From contig NZ_CANLGX010000009.1 in the NCBI RefSeq assembly GCF_947490415.1, positions 39,448 to 103,447 on the forward strand: DNA of 64,000 bases, in the 5' to 3' direction. Under the pieces are notes generated by a model. The model did not search any database. It was not told the origin of the DNA and saw only the letters and a program-made list of their open reading frames with translations. How positions within the stretch are numbered: the first letter of the stretch is position 1; every line of letters starts with the position of its first letter. Made by a program: the position numbers and the translations under genes. Below are positions 9,083 through 17,486 of this stretch, piece after piece. The DNA is from an uncultured Eudoraea sp. (GTDB lineage: Bacteria; Bacteroidota; Bacteroidia; Flavobacteriales; Flavobacteriaceae).

Positions 9083-11629
9083 CTATGCTGAATTTCTACT
9101 TGCATTAATATTTCCGTATAAGGAACGGGTGACTATTTTTTCATAAAGCGCTTTATTATCCGAATTCTCGCTGATTTGATGCAGGGCATATTGCTGAATT
9201 ACTAATAACGGCAGGACAATATTTTCTCTGATCTTAATTGATTCTCTTGAAACAGCTTCGTTTTCCATAAGTATTTCCGAATTGCTTATCAGCAATAACA
9301 TCTGTTTTGACAACAGATATTCATCGTGCAGGATATTCCAGAAATCCCCGTATTCCTTATCGTCCTTCATATAACTCGTGAGCTCAAAATAACACTTAGA
9401 CAAAGACATCATACTGTTAAGCATTAAAGTTTCAAAAAAGGGCACCTCTTTGAATAATTTTTTTAATTCTCTGAGTTTACCTGCATCTTTCAGTTTTTTA
9501 ATAGCCGTACCTATACCAAAATACCCGGGTACATTTTGTTTAAGTTGGCTCCATGAACCCACAAAAGATATTGCCCTTAAATCTGTAAGTTCCAATTTTG
9601 CCTTTTGACCCCTCTTTCCGGGTCTGCTTCCAATATTAGCCTTGGTATAATACTTTAGCGTACTCCTGTTTTCGAGATATGAAATAAACATTTCATGTTG
9701 CTTAAGGGCATCGTATTTCTCAAAGCTAAGATCAGAGAGTTCTTCCATCAACTTTCGTGATTCCCTGGAGATCACATTTTCTTTTCCAAAGAGGTTATTT
9801 GATAATCCTGCGGTTAATAACTGTTCTGAATTATGCATGAACTGCTCCTTAGTACCATATGTGCTTGTTATGGTCTGGCCCTGTATGGTTAATTGTATTT
9901 CATTATTGGCTATATCCTTAGTTTGTGCGGCATAAAAGCGATGTGTTTTTCCTCCCCCCCGGGCCGGTGGTCCACCCCTGCCGTCAAAAAATATTGCATC
10001 AATTCCATTCTTTGAACAAACTTTTGACAAAACTTCCTTGGTTTTTAAAATAGACCAATTGGCTTTTAAATAACCGCCATCTTTTGTTCCATCCGAGAAT
10101 CCGAGCATCATGGTCTGCCTTCTGCCGCGCTGTTCGAGATGCGAGCGGTAGTCGGGCAAATCAAATAAGTATTGCATTGTGGCTTCGGCAGTATCCATTC
10201 CGTTCATTGTTTCAAAAAGCGGAACGATATCAAAAGTAATTTTGTCCTTCTCCCAACCGCACCATCTGAATAGCCCGTAAACAAAAAGAACAGAGTAAAT
10301 ATCCTCTGAGTTACTTATAATATATCGGTTACAACCTTCTTCACCATTTTTATTCTGAATATCCTTTAAGTGCGAAATATTTACAATAGTATCTTTTACA
10401 ATTTCATCATTGAAATCCTTAGAGTCCAATTTCAAATTTTCATTGAGAAGTATGTGTGTTAATTTATCTTCAGCAAGTTCATCAAGGCTTTCATTAATAT
10501 AACCATTAGCCTTAAGCACCGTTTCAATTACCTGTTTGTGCTTACTGTGGTCCTGACGAATATCCAGAGTAGCAAAATGTGTCTTAAAAATTTTTACCTT
10601 GTCAATAAGATCATCCAGTTGTTTCAGGTAGAGCGAATTGTACTTATCTATCAAAATTTCTCTTACAGTAAGTAATGGCCCGATAATATCATCATAGCTT
10701 ACTACTCTATTGGGGTCGAACATAGCTACGTAAAGTCTGTCCCTCAAAGTATTCAAGTCAGGGCGAAGGTCTTTAAAAGTAAGTTTCTTGCGAAGAATTT
10801 TGAGGTCGTTATAGTAACATTTCATTAGATTAATACGGAGTTCATCTGCCACATCCCTGGTGATATCTGCTGTTACAAATGGATTCCCGTCTCTGTCACC
10901 ACCAGGCCAAAATCCGAGTTTAATAATATTGTAATTGTCAAAATCATCATTCTCTATATTGCTTTTAATATATGTGAATAAATCCCCGACAGCAGCATAG
11001 TATACATTTCTAAGAATATAGATAATGTTTTTTGCTTCATCTAATGGTGTAGGTTTCTTTGTGTTTATCAAAGAAGTGAGCCCCAACTGTTGAAGAACAA
11101 CATCAATATCATTAATTTTATTTTCAAGAATTAACGATTTTAATTCTTCAATGATATCAAGTACAGCCGGGGTATAGAACTGAGTCGGATGAGCCGTTAA
11201 AACAATACGCGCACTAAAGGTTGATAATTTCTTTGCAATCTTTTCCCAGCTCTTATTTTTATCCACTAACTGAAAGTAATCTTTTATTGATAAAGAGCTT
11301 GAATGTTCATGTAACTTCGGAAATGCGGCATCTTCCACACTATCATACAATACCACTTGTCGTTCAACATATTGAATGACACTGAACATAAAATCAATTC
11401 TTTCCTGCTCGGTATCTATATTAGCGTAGTTCTGGAAAAATAAATCCAAAATTTGTTGTGGATTTTTGCCAGATTTCAGTCCTTTTTCACATTGGTCAAA
11501 CAAAAGGGGAATGAGCATCCCCACATTTTCGATACCCTGATAAGGCAAATTTAAAAACAAGCTGTTATAAACGTAGAACTTATTTTTAACCAATTTTTTA
11601 AATTCCTCTAATCTTTCCGTCTTATGCAT
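9083..11629 (-). CDS. ppc: Phosphoenolpyruvate carboxylase
   Basis: Carboxylates PEP with bicarbonate to oxaloacetate, replenishing the TCA cycle. At 848 residues it is close to the bacterial type. Motifs visible are VLTAHPTQ (catalytic His region), GFWPGGDRDGNPFVT, MLGFSDGTKDGGYLKANW and the glycine-rich catalytic loop FFDGRGGPPARGGGKTHRF. The extreme C-terminus differs from the canonical ...RNTG end, finishing NINASRNSA. It is convergent with the M20 peptidase and has no operon partner; 267 bp of AT-rich DNA with no recognised element lie upstream. Confidence 0.95.
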   Translation of the reverse strand: MHKTERLEEFKKLVKNKFYVYNSLFLNLPYQGIENVGMLIPLLFDQCEKGLKSGKNPQQILDLFFQNYANIDTEQERIDFMFSVIQYVERQVVLYDSVEDAAFPKLHEHSSSLSIKDYFQLVDKNKSWEKIAKKLSTFSARIVLTAHPTQFYTPAVLDIIEELKSLILENKINDIDVVLQQLGLTSLINTKKPTPLDEAKNIIYILRNVYYAAVGDLFTYIKSNIENDDFDNYNIIKLGFWPGGDRDGNPFVTADITRDVADELRINLMKCYYNDLKILRKKLTFKDLRPDLNTLRDRLYVAMFDPNRVVSYDDIIGPLLTVREILIDKYNSLYLKQLDDLIDKVKIFKTHFATLDIRQDHSKHKQVIETVLKANGYINESLDELAEDKLTHILLNENLKLDSKDFNDEIVKDTIVNISHLKDIQNKNGEEGCNRYIISNSEDIYSVLFVYGLFRWCGWEKDKITFDIVPLFETMNGMDTAEATMQYLFDLPDYRSHLEQRGRRQTMMLGFSDGTKDGGYLKANWSILKTKEVLSKVCSKNGIDAIFFDGRGGPPARGGGKTHRFYAAQTKDIANNEIQLTIQGQTITSTYGTKEQFMHNSEQLLTAGLSNNLFGKENVISRESRKLMEELSDLSFEKYDALKQHEMFISYLENRSTLKYYTKANIGSRPGKRGQKAKLELTDLRAISFVGSWSQLKQNVPGYFGIGTAIKKLKDAGKLRELKKLFKEVPFFETLMLNSMMSLSKCYFELTSYMKDDKEYGDFWNILHDEYLLSKQMLLLISNSEILMENEAVSRESIKIRENIVLPLLVIQQYALHQISENSDNKALYEKIVTRSLYGNINASRNSA

Positions 11630-11896
11630 AAATTTTCTTAACTATTCAATTGAATCTTCTTTATTGTCGCACCTAAATATTGGTTTAAGTCTCTAAATAT
11701 CCGCATAATAATATAATCTTTAAAACGGAAAAGTGGCAAATCACAAAATAATTTGTCTTTATAAAAAAACCAACATATCTCTCAATACAACTCACGATTT
11801 GAAAAACTATCGTATCAGCTTTATATCATAGCCCTATAAAAGTAATTTTATTTCCCAGATATCTTAGATTATTCAGCTTATCTGCCCGACTAGATT

Positions 11897-12565
11897 TTAC
11901 TTTTTAAAAAAAGCACGGTATTGATCTGCTCTGAAATGCAATGTTGTATATTCAGGATTCAACGCCTTTATCTTTTTATAAGAAACAAAACTGCCAACAG
12001 CCCTATTTGCAGAACCGGAAGGAGCTGTTAAGGATACCGTTCTGATGGTTCTTTTTAAATTTCCAGGAAGTGTAAACTTATGTACCCGCGGAATCTCTTC
12101 AGAAATTGGCTCCAATCTCAAACCATACGCCTTAATATGCTTTCTAAAAAAATATTCCGGTCCATTTTTGCTATTTCCTCCGGTAAACAATAACCATTCT
12201 ACCTTGTTGTATTTATGTAAATAGGCAATAAGGTTCCTAAGGGTAACATTCTTCATACCCAAGTCGGAGGCATCTACTTTTGTTCGTTCTGCGCTTTGAA
12301 CAATATCGCAGATTCCTATTTTTTGTTCTATTAAAAAATTCTTACGTTGTTTTACAGCTTCACTGGTCGTTTCGTATTTTAAATTCAATCCAAAAATTTG
12401 ATTCAAAATAGGCCATAACTGACCATCCCTGCTCCCATAACAAAAATCGACATCTCCTTCCCTCAAATCCCCAGTCGTAAATCTTGGCGGTGGCAGGGTC
12501 CCCACAATGAGTTTTGTGGTATCATCAAATAAAAAAGGTTGATAAGGATGGGTATGTAAAAACAA
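11897..12565 (-). CDS. Uracil-DNA glycosylase superfamily protein
   Basis: A 222-residue protein with the outline of the small UDG superfamily: LIVGTLPPPRFTTG resembles the first active-site motif (VGtnPs), YGSRDGQLWPILNQIF resembles the Y-x-n-p-x-N-x-F-W-x-il pattern of the MUG/hypoxanthine-glycosylase branch, and LTAPSGSANRAVG resembles the late Ser/Pro loop. It may remove damaged bases such as hypoxanthine or uracil, but the second motif lacks the usual Asn, so substrate is uncertain. It stands alone between ppc and the ribosomal THX gene. Confidence 0.7.
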   Translation of the reverse strand: MFLHTHPYQPFLFDDTTKLIVGTLPPPRFTTGDLREGDVDFCYGSRDGQLWPILNQIFGLNLKYETTSEAVKQRKNFLIEQKIGICDIVQSAERTKVDASDLGMKNVTLRNLIAYLHKYNKVEWLLFTGGNSKNGPEYFFRKHIKAYGLRLEPISEEIPRVHKFTLPGNLKRTIRTVSLTAPSGSANRAVGSFVSYKKIKALNPEYTTLHFRADQYRAFFKK

Positions 12566-12696
12566 TTTGAATTTTAATTATCGCTGATTTCCATATAATC
12601 TTCCAAAGTTATAAAGATAGTATTTTGCAAAAAGGGAAAACGGTAGATTGTTTTATAGTGCTAATTTTTGTACTTTAAGTGAAATATAAAATACTT

Positions 12697-12825
12697 ATGG
12701 GTAAAGGGGATATAAAAACCAAAAGAGGAAAGATTTCCAATAAATCATACGGAGCCCGAAGACCGAAAAAGTCAAAGGCAAAAGTGGTGGTTGTAAAGAA
12801 AAAAAAGACTAAAGGCAAAACCTAG
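12697..12825 (+). CDS. 30S ribosomal protein THX family
   Basis: A 42-codon gene, ATG 12697 to TAG 12825, encoding a strongly basic peptide starting MGKGDIKTKRGKISNKSYG followed by ARRPKK and a Lys-rich tail. The MGKGD-K-T-RGKI-x-G-SYG-x-RRP pattern is that of the small-subunit protein THX, first known from Thermus and widespread in Bacteroidota. It binds 16S rRNA in the head of the 30S subunit. It is convergent with the next lipoprotein gene and the palindrome CTAG at 12822-12825 supplies both stop codons. Confidence 0.9.
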   Translation: MGKGDIKTKRGKISNKSYGARRPKKSKAKVVVVKKKKTKGKT

Positions 12826-13187
12826 TCCACAACAAATTGCAGACCAACTTCTCCTTCTTCATTTATACTTAATTTATAGGTATAAAAACCTATGGGAAGT
12901 TCCGTTTCACCAACAAAATCAATTGGCTGTAGTACATAGATGTCCTCTCCGGATTTGATTTCTACAAAGGCGTATTGATAAGCCAACTCATATACCAAAT
13001 AATTTGAATAATCGCCGGGGGCCACATTTGTATATATTTCCTCATTAGTACCTACCTGTACTTCATCAAAATTGATATTACTATCATTCTTGATGCGGAT
13101 ATTAACCGTATCTACATTATCATCCCTGTCTGTGCAGCTAAATGTAAACACTAAAAAGGCGAGTAGAACAAAACCAAAATTTTTCAT
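12822..13187 (-). CDS. Hypothetical lipoprotein
   Basis: A 121-residue protein with a lipoprotein signal peptide: MKNFGFVLLAFLVFTFSC, Cys18 being the likely lipidated residue, followed by an acidic DRDDN stretch. The mature part is about 100 residues of probable beta strands (VNIRIKNDSNINFDEVQVG). I do not recognise a family. It probably sits in the outer membrane or periplasm. Its stop codon shares the CTAG palindrome with the THX gene on the other strand. Confidence 0.75.
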   Translation of the reverse strand: MKNFGFVLLAFLVFTFSCTDRDDNVDTVNIRIKNDSNINFDEVQVGTNEEIYTNVAPGDYSNYLVYELAYQYAFVEIKSGEDIYVLQPIDFVGETELPIGFYTYKLSINEEGEVGLQFVVD

Positions 13188-13244
13188 TGCAAGCTGTTTA
13201 TCAATAAAACTTAATATTATAAACGTTTGCTTCAGAAAATTATT

Positions 13245-14006
13245 CTATCGAATAAAAACAGGTTGGTTTTCTTTTAGAGTGTGTTCTTTACTGTAGATAT
13301 ATTCGTCCAGATTAAATCCCCTTATGTCTTCAAGAGTTTTTGCATCCGTGTCCAGTATATAACGCACCATGGAACCTCGGGCTTTTTTAGCGAAGAAACT
13401 AATTACTTTGAGCTTATCGTTTTTCCAATCCTTAAATACAGGAGTAATTACTTTGGTTTTTAATTTTTTTTCATCCACAGCGCCAAAATACTCATTACTG
13501 GCAAGATTAATAAAAAGCTCTCCTTCTTCCAATTCATCGTTTAAAAAGTCCGTCACACTCTGTTTCCAGAAGTCATAAAGATTCTTTTTTCGACCAATTT
13601 TTAATTGTGTTCCCATCTCTAAACGATAGGGCTGAATAAGATCAAGAGGTTTTAAAACGCCATATAAACCCGAAAGGATTCGAAGTGTGTCCTGCAACTT
13701 TTCCAAGTTATTCTCAGAAATACTGTATGCATCTAATCCCTGATAAACATCCCCATTGAAAGCATATATGGCAGGGCGGGCATTTTCCGGGGTGAAAGGC
13801 AGTGAAAACTTTTGGTTGCGCTCCCAGTTTAATTCAGCCAGGTCATTTGAAATACTCATTAATTTGGAAAGGGACTTGGGGTTTTTCTTGGCCAATACCT
13901 TTATTAATTTTTCCGACTGCTCCAGAAACGCTGGTTGTGTATATTTTACCGTGGGTATTGGACGTTCAAAATCAAGCGACTTGGCGGGAGAAAGCACAAT
14001 CTTCAT
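13245..14006 (-). CDS. yaaA: Peroxide stress protein YaaA (DUF328)
   Basis: A 253-residue cytoplasmic protein starting [14 protein letters not shown], the signature opening of the YaaA family. Other family segments are [52 protein letters not shown] and [11 protein letters not shown]. In E. coli YaaA lowers intracellular free iron during peroxide stress and protects DNA. It is read in the same direction as the RluD-type gene upstream, 96 bp away, with no sign of a promoter specific to OxyR seen. Confidence 0.92.
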   Translation of the reverse strand: MKIVLSPAKSLDFERPIPTVKYTQPAFLEQSEKLIKVLAKKNPKSLSKLMSISNDLAELNWERNQKFSLPFTPENARPAIYAFNGDVYQGLDAYSISENNLEKLQDTLRILSGLYGVLKPLDLIQPYRLEMGTQLKIGRKKNLYDFWKQSVTDFLNDELEEGELFINLASNEYFGAVDEKKLKTKVITPVFKDWKNDKLKVISFFAKKARGSMVRYILDTDAKTLEDIRGFNLDEYIYSKEHTLKENQPVFIR

Positions 14007-14102
14007 ATTTCAAAATTTTAAGATAAAAGTAAAGAGGATTTTTGGGAATTCCTTAAAAAGTATGAAAGGACTTATCAATACCCCTATCAACGAAATTTAT
14101 TG

Positions 14103-15128
14103 CTATTGAGAATGCCGTGAATATTGCCTCCACTTCTCAATGCAATTGGCCATGTCATCAGGCAATTCACTATCAAAACGCATCATTTTTCCACTTACCG
14201 GATGTACAAATCCAAGGGTCTTGGCATGCAAAGCCTGTCTTGGCAGGATTTTAAAAGCATTTTCAACAAACTGTTTGTATTTGGTAAAGGTAGTTCCCTT
14301 TAATATTTTATTCCCCCCATAGCGTTCATCATTAAAAATAGTATGGCCTATATATTTCATGTGTACCCGAATCTGGTGTGTCCTTCCAGTCTCCAGTTTA
14401 CATGAAACAAGAGTTACATATCCCAGACGTTCTAAAACTTTAAAATGTGTGATTGCATCTTTTCCTTTATCACCCTCAGGAAAAACTTGCATTTGAAGTC
14501 GGTTTTTTGGATTACGGTCAATATGTCCTTTGATGGTGCCTTCATCTGCTTCTACATTGCCCCAAACCAGTGCGATATATTCTCTCTCGCTGGTTTTATC
14601 AAAAAATTGTTTTGCCAAATGAGTCATGGCCATATCTGTTTTGGCAATTACCAATAATCCGGAAGTATCTTTATCAATACGATGAACCAGACCCGGTCTT
14701 TCGTCAGAATTGACAGGCAAACTTTTTATGTGATGTAATAAGGCATTAATTAAGGTGCCGGAATAATTACCATGCCCGGGATGCACCACCATTCCTGCAG
14801 GTTTGTTTACAACCAGAAGACTTTCATCTTCATAGACAATATTCAATGGGATATCTTCAGGAGTTAATAAAAGCTCATAAGGCGGGTGTTCAAAAAACAC
14901 TTTAACCTCATCCCCTGCTTTTACTTTGTAGTTTTGTTTTACAACAGATTCATTAACCCATATATGGCCTTCCTTTGCAGCTAATTGAATTTTATTCCGA
15001 GTTGCATTTTCTATAAAATTCATTAAAAACTTATCTACCCGTAAGGGTTCCTGCCCTTTGGAAGCAACAAAATTATAATGCTCGTAAAGCTCATCCTCTT
15101 CAGGATCTGAAGTGTTGTTAAGTGCCAT
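14103..15128 (-). CDS. RluD/RluA-family 23S rRNA pseudouridine synthase
   Basis: A 341-residue protein with an N-terminal S4 RNA-binding domain (LRVDKFLMNFIENATRNKIQ, residues about 29-90) and a C-terminal synthase domain. The catalytic motif HRIDKDTSGLLVIAKT contains the active-site Asp, and ETGRTHQIRVHMKYIGH is the other family signature. Such enzymes isomerise uridines in helix 69 or other parts of 23S rRNA. Three bases separate it from the PASTA gene upstream, an arrangement common in Flavobacteriaceae, where the two genes follow ddl in divergent orientation. Confidence 0.9.
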   Translation of the reverse strand: MALNNTSDPEEDELYEHYNFVASKGQEPLRVDKFLMNFIENATRNKIQLAAKEGHIWVNESVVKQNYKVKAGDEVKVFFEHPPYELLLTPEDIPLNIVYEDESLLVVNKPAGMVVHPGHGNYSGTLINALLHHIKSLPVNSDERPGLVHRIDKDTSGLLVIAKTDMAMTHLAKQFFDKTSEREYIALVWGNVEADEGTIKGHIDRNPKNRLQMQVFPEGDKGKDAITHFKVLERLGYVTLVSCKLETGRTHQIRVHMKYIGHTIFNDERYGGNKILKGTTFTKYKQFVENAFKILPRQALHAKTLGFVHPVSGKMMRFDSELPDDMANCIEKWRQYSRHSQ

Positions 15129-15131
15129 TTC

Positions 15132-15719
15132 CTATTCCGAATCGGCTTTGACTTTCGCCTGGCCGGTTATAGTTCCGTTTCCGCAGACCAGTTCAATTTT
15201 TGAAGTTTTTTGTATTTTGTCACCAGGATTGATAGTCTTACCCTTATACCTAATATAGTATACCATATCCTTTCCCAACTCATCAATATAAGTGACACGC
15301 TCAACATCTAATCCAACAGCCCGGAGCATTGACCCTGCATTACGCTGAGTAACCTGAATAATATTTGGTACCGTTACTTTTTTATAACCGGAAGGATTAA
15401 CAGTAATATATATTTTTCTATTTTCTTTTACCTTATTCCCGGCAGGAGGATCCTGTTCAATTATAGAAAACCTGGGATATTCGGGATTAAAATTGGCTGA
15501 ATCCAATACTTCATATCGTAAATTCACATCTTCAATTATATCTCTCATTTCCATAACAGATAACTTTGATAAATCCGGAACCTCAACAAATTCTCCGTGG
15601 TTAGTTGACTTTTTTAACCATTGCAAGGCAAATAGACATAAAACAACTATTACTATAAAAGCAAGTCCTATATTGAACAGAAAAACTTTACTTCTAAGAA
15701 AATTCCAAAAATTCTTCAT
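15132..15719 (-). CDS. PASTA domain membrane protein
   Basis: A 195-residue protein with one N-terminal membrane helix (about residues 11-35, FLFNIGLAFIVIVVLCLFAL) and an extracytoplasmic part built of PASTA repeats (VEVPDLSKLSVMEMRDIIED; VTVPNIIQVTQRNAGSMLRA and further). PASTA domains bind peptidoglycan fragments. An in-frame ATG at 15761 would add 14 residues, but a TATATTTG -7 element lies at 15740-15747 on this strand, which places transcription start downstream of it and supports 15719. There is no kinase domain, unlike PknB-type PASTA proteins. Confidence 0.87.
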   Translation of the reverse strand: MKNFWNFLRSKVFLFNIGLAFIVIVVLCLFALQWLKKSTNHGEFVEVPDLSKLSVMEMRDIIEDVNLRYEVLDSANFNPEYPRFSIIEQDPPAGNKVKENRKIYITVNPSGYKKVTVPNIIQVTQRNAGSMLRAVGLDVERVTYIDELGKDMVYYIRYKGKTINPGDKIQKTSKIELVCGNGTITGQAKVKADSE

Positions 15720-15739
15720 CGCTTTTTTTATATGTGATA

Positions 15740-15747
15740 CAAATATA
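15740..15747 (-). promoter_or_regulatory. -7 promoter element of the PASTA/RluD genes
   Basis: CAAATATA on the plus strand reads TATATTTG on the minus strand, matching TAnnTTTG. It ends about 20 bases before the ATG at 15719. No TTG at the expected -33 distance is obvious, so this is a partial match. Confidence 0.4.
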
Positions 15748-15827
15748 GGAAACCCTATCATTTTTTATTTACGTTAAAATCGTGATATTTGTCTAAACAG
15801 CTTAGGAGTTTATATATAAAACATTAA

Positions 15828-16802
15828 ATGAAAAAGAATATTGCCATTATTATGGGGGGCTATTCCAGTGAGTATAAGATCTCAATTAAGAGTGGTAATG
15901 TGGTTTTTAAATATTTAGACAAGCAGAAATTTAATGCCTATCGTATCTTAATTTCCAAAGAAAAATGGGTTTACCTGGATGAAAACGAAAATGAAACAAT
16001 AGTAAACAGGCATGATTTTTCTGTGAAAATTCAGGATCAACTTGTTGTTTTTGATTGCGTATTTAATGCAATTCATGGTACTCCGGGCGAAGATGGATTA
16101 ATGCAGGCCTATTTTGCCCTTTTAGGAATTCCTCAAACTTCATGTAGTCATTATCAGGCAGCGCTGACATTTAATAAAAGAGATTTACTAAGTACACTTA
16201 AACCTTACGGTATTAAGGCAGCAACTTCTTATTATCTGAATTTGGGTGACGCCATTGATCATTTCGCCATTGTAGAGAAAGTTGGCCTTCCCTGTTTTGT
16301 AAAGGCAAATAAAGCAGGAAGTAGTTTTGGAATCTCCAAAGTATATAAGAAAGAAGATTTACCAGCAGCAATTGACAAGGCATTTCTTGAGGATGATGAG
16401 ATTATTATTGAATCTTTTCTCAACGGTACCGAAGTATCTGTTGGTGTCTTAACATTTAAAGGTAAAACTATGGTTCTGCCTTTGACTGAAATTATAACAG
16501 ATAATGATTTTTTTGATTATGAAGCAAAATACGAAGGAAAATCAGAGGAAATCACCCCTGCCCGTTTAACAAAAACTCAGGAAGAAAATATAAGAAATCA
16601 GGCCAAAAAAGCGTATGAAGTTTTAAAAATCAAAGGTTTTTCCAGAAGCGAATTTATCTTTATAGGCAATGAGCCTTACATGTTAGAGATGAATACAACT
16701 CCGGGCTTAACAGAAGAGAGTATCTTACCGCAACAGGCTCAAATAGCAGGTATAAGTTTACCGGAACTTTTTGAAAACGCGATAAATGAAGCATTGAAGT
16801 AA
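15828..16802 (+). CDS. ddl: D-alanine--D-alanine ligase
   Basis: ATP-grasp enzyme that makes the D-Ala-D-Ala dipeptide for peptidoglycan. It has 324 residues. The N-terminus MKKNIAIIMGGYSSEYKISI holds the GG-x-S-x-E motif, HGTPGEDGLMQAYFALL is the second signature, FVKANKAGSSFGISKV is the ATP-binding segment and YMLEMNTTPGLTEES the C-terminal Mg-binding motif. It is divergent from the PASTA gene, with 35 bp to coaD downstream, suggesting a small operon. Confidence 0.95.
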   Translation: MKKNIAIIMGGYSSEYKISIKSGNVVFKYLDKQKFNAYRILISKEKWVYLDENENETIVNRHDFSVKIQDQLVVFDCVFNAIHGTPGEDGLMQAYFALLGIPQTSCSHYQAALTFNKRDLLSTLKPYGIKAATSYYLNLGDAIDHFAIVEKVGLPCFVKANKAGSSFGISKVYKKEDLPAAIDKAFLEDDEIIIESFLNGTEVSVGVLTFKGKTMVLPLTEIITDNDFFDYEAKYEGKSEEITPARLTKTQEENIRNQAKKAYEVLKIKGFSRSEFIFIGNEPYMLEMNTTPGLTEESILPQQAQIAGISLPELFENAINEALK

Positions 16803-16837
16803 ATTGAGTACATTTAACTTGTAAACCAAGAAACCTA

Positions 16838-17293
16838 ATGAAGCGTGCTATTTTTCCAGGTTCTTTTGACCCGATTACCCTGGGTCATTCTGATATTATT
16901 GAAAGGGGAATATGCCTATTCGATGAACTAATAATAGCGATTGGAATAAATGCTGAAAAAAAATATATGTTCTCTCTGGAAGAACGAATGACCTTTATTT
17001 CAGAAGCTTTTAAAGATGAACCAAAGATCAAAATTATGACCTATGAAGGCCTGACAATAGATTTTTGCAAGAAAGTAAATGCAGCATATATTCTTCGCGG
17101 TCTTCGTAACCCTGCAGATTTTGAGTTTGAAAAGGCAATAGCTCATACTAATAGAAAGCTTTCAGACATTGAGACAGTTTTTTTGCTTACCGCTTCCGGC
17201 AAATCCTTTATCAGTTCATCTATTGTAAGAGATGTAATTAGAAATGGAGGAGATTATAGTGTTTTAGTGCCCAGTACAGTTAAATTATCATGA
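16838..17293 (+). CDS. coaD: Pantetheine-phosphate adenylyltransferase
   Basis: Transfers AMP from ATP to 4'-phosphopantetheine, the penultimate step in coenzyme A synthesis. The 151-residue protein begins MKRAIFPGSFDPITLGHSDI, carrying the T/H-x-G-H nucleotidyltransferase motif, with YILRGLRNPADFEFE and SFISSSIVRDV further on. It follows ddl closely. About 190 bp of AT-rich sequence with a T-rich stretch separate it from the PAS kinase. Confidence 0.96.
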   Translation: MKRAIFPGSFDPITLGHSDIIERGICLFDELIIAIGINAEKKYMFSLEERMTFISEAFKDEPKIKIMTYEGLTIDFCKKVNAAYILRGLRNPADFEFEKAIAHTNRKLSDIETVFLLTASGKSFISSSIVRDVIRNGGDYSVLVPSTVKLS

Positions 17294-17486
17294 TTTTCAT
17301 CGATTAGCGCCTCTGTTTATTTTGCTGCGGGCTTTTTCTTTTTTTTTAATTAATGCGTCTAATTTTCTAAAATATTCTAATTTAGTAGGATATTACTTAC
17401 TTTTAATGTTATTTTATCGTGTACTCTATGTAAAATTGAAGTCACACAACGAGTTTGGACTAGTTCACAACAATCATTGACAATTG

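Noticed and set aside
13756..14109. A 117-residue plus-strand frame over yaaA.
   Set aside because: It is antisense to the conserved N-terminus of YaaA.
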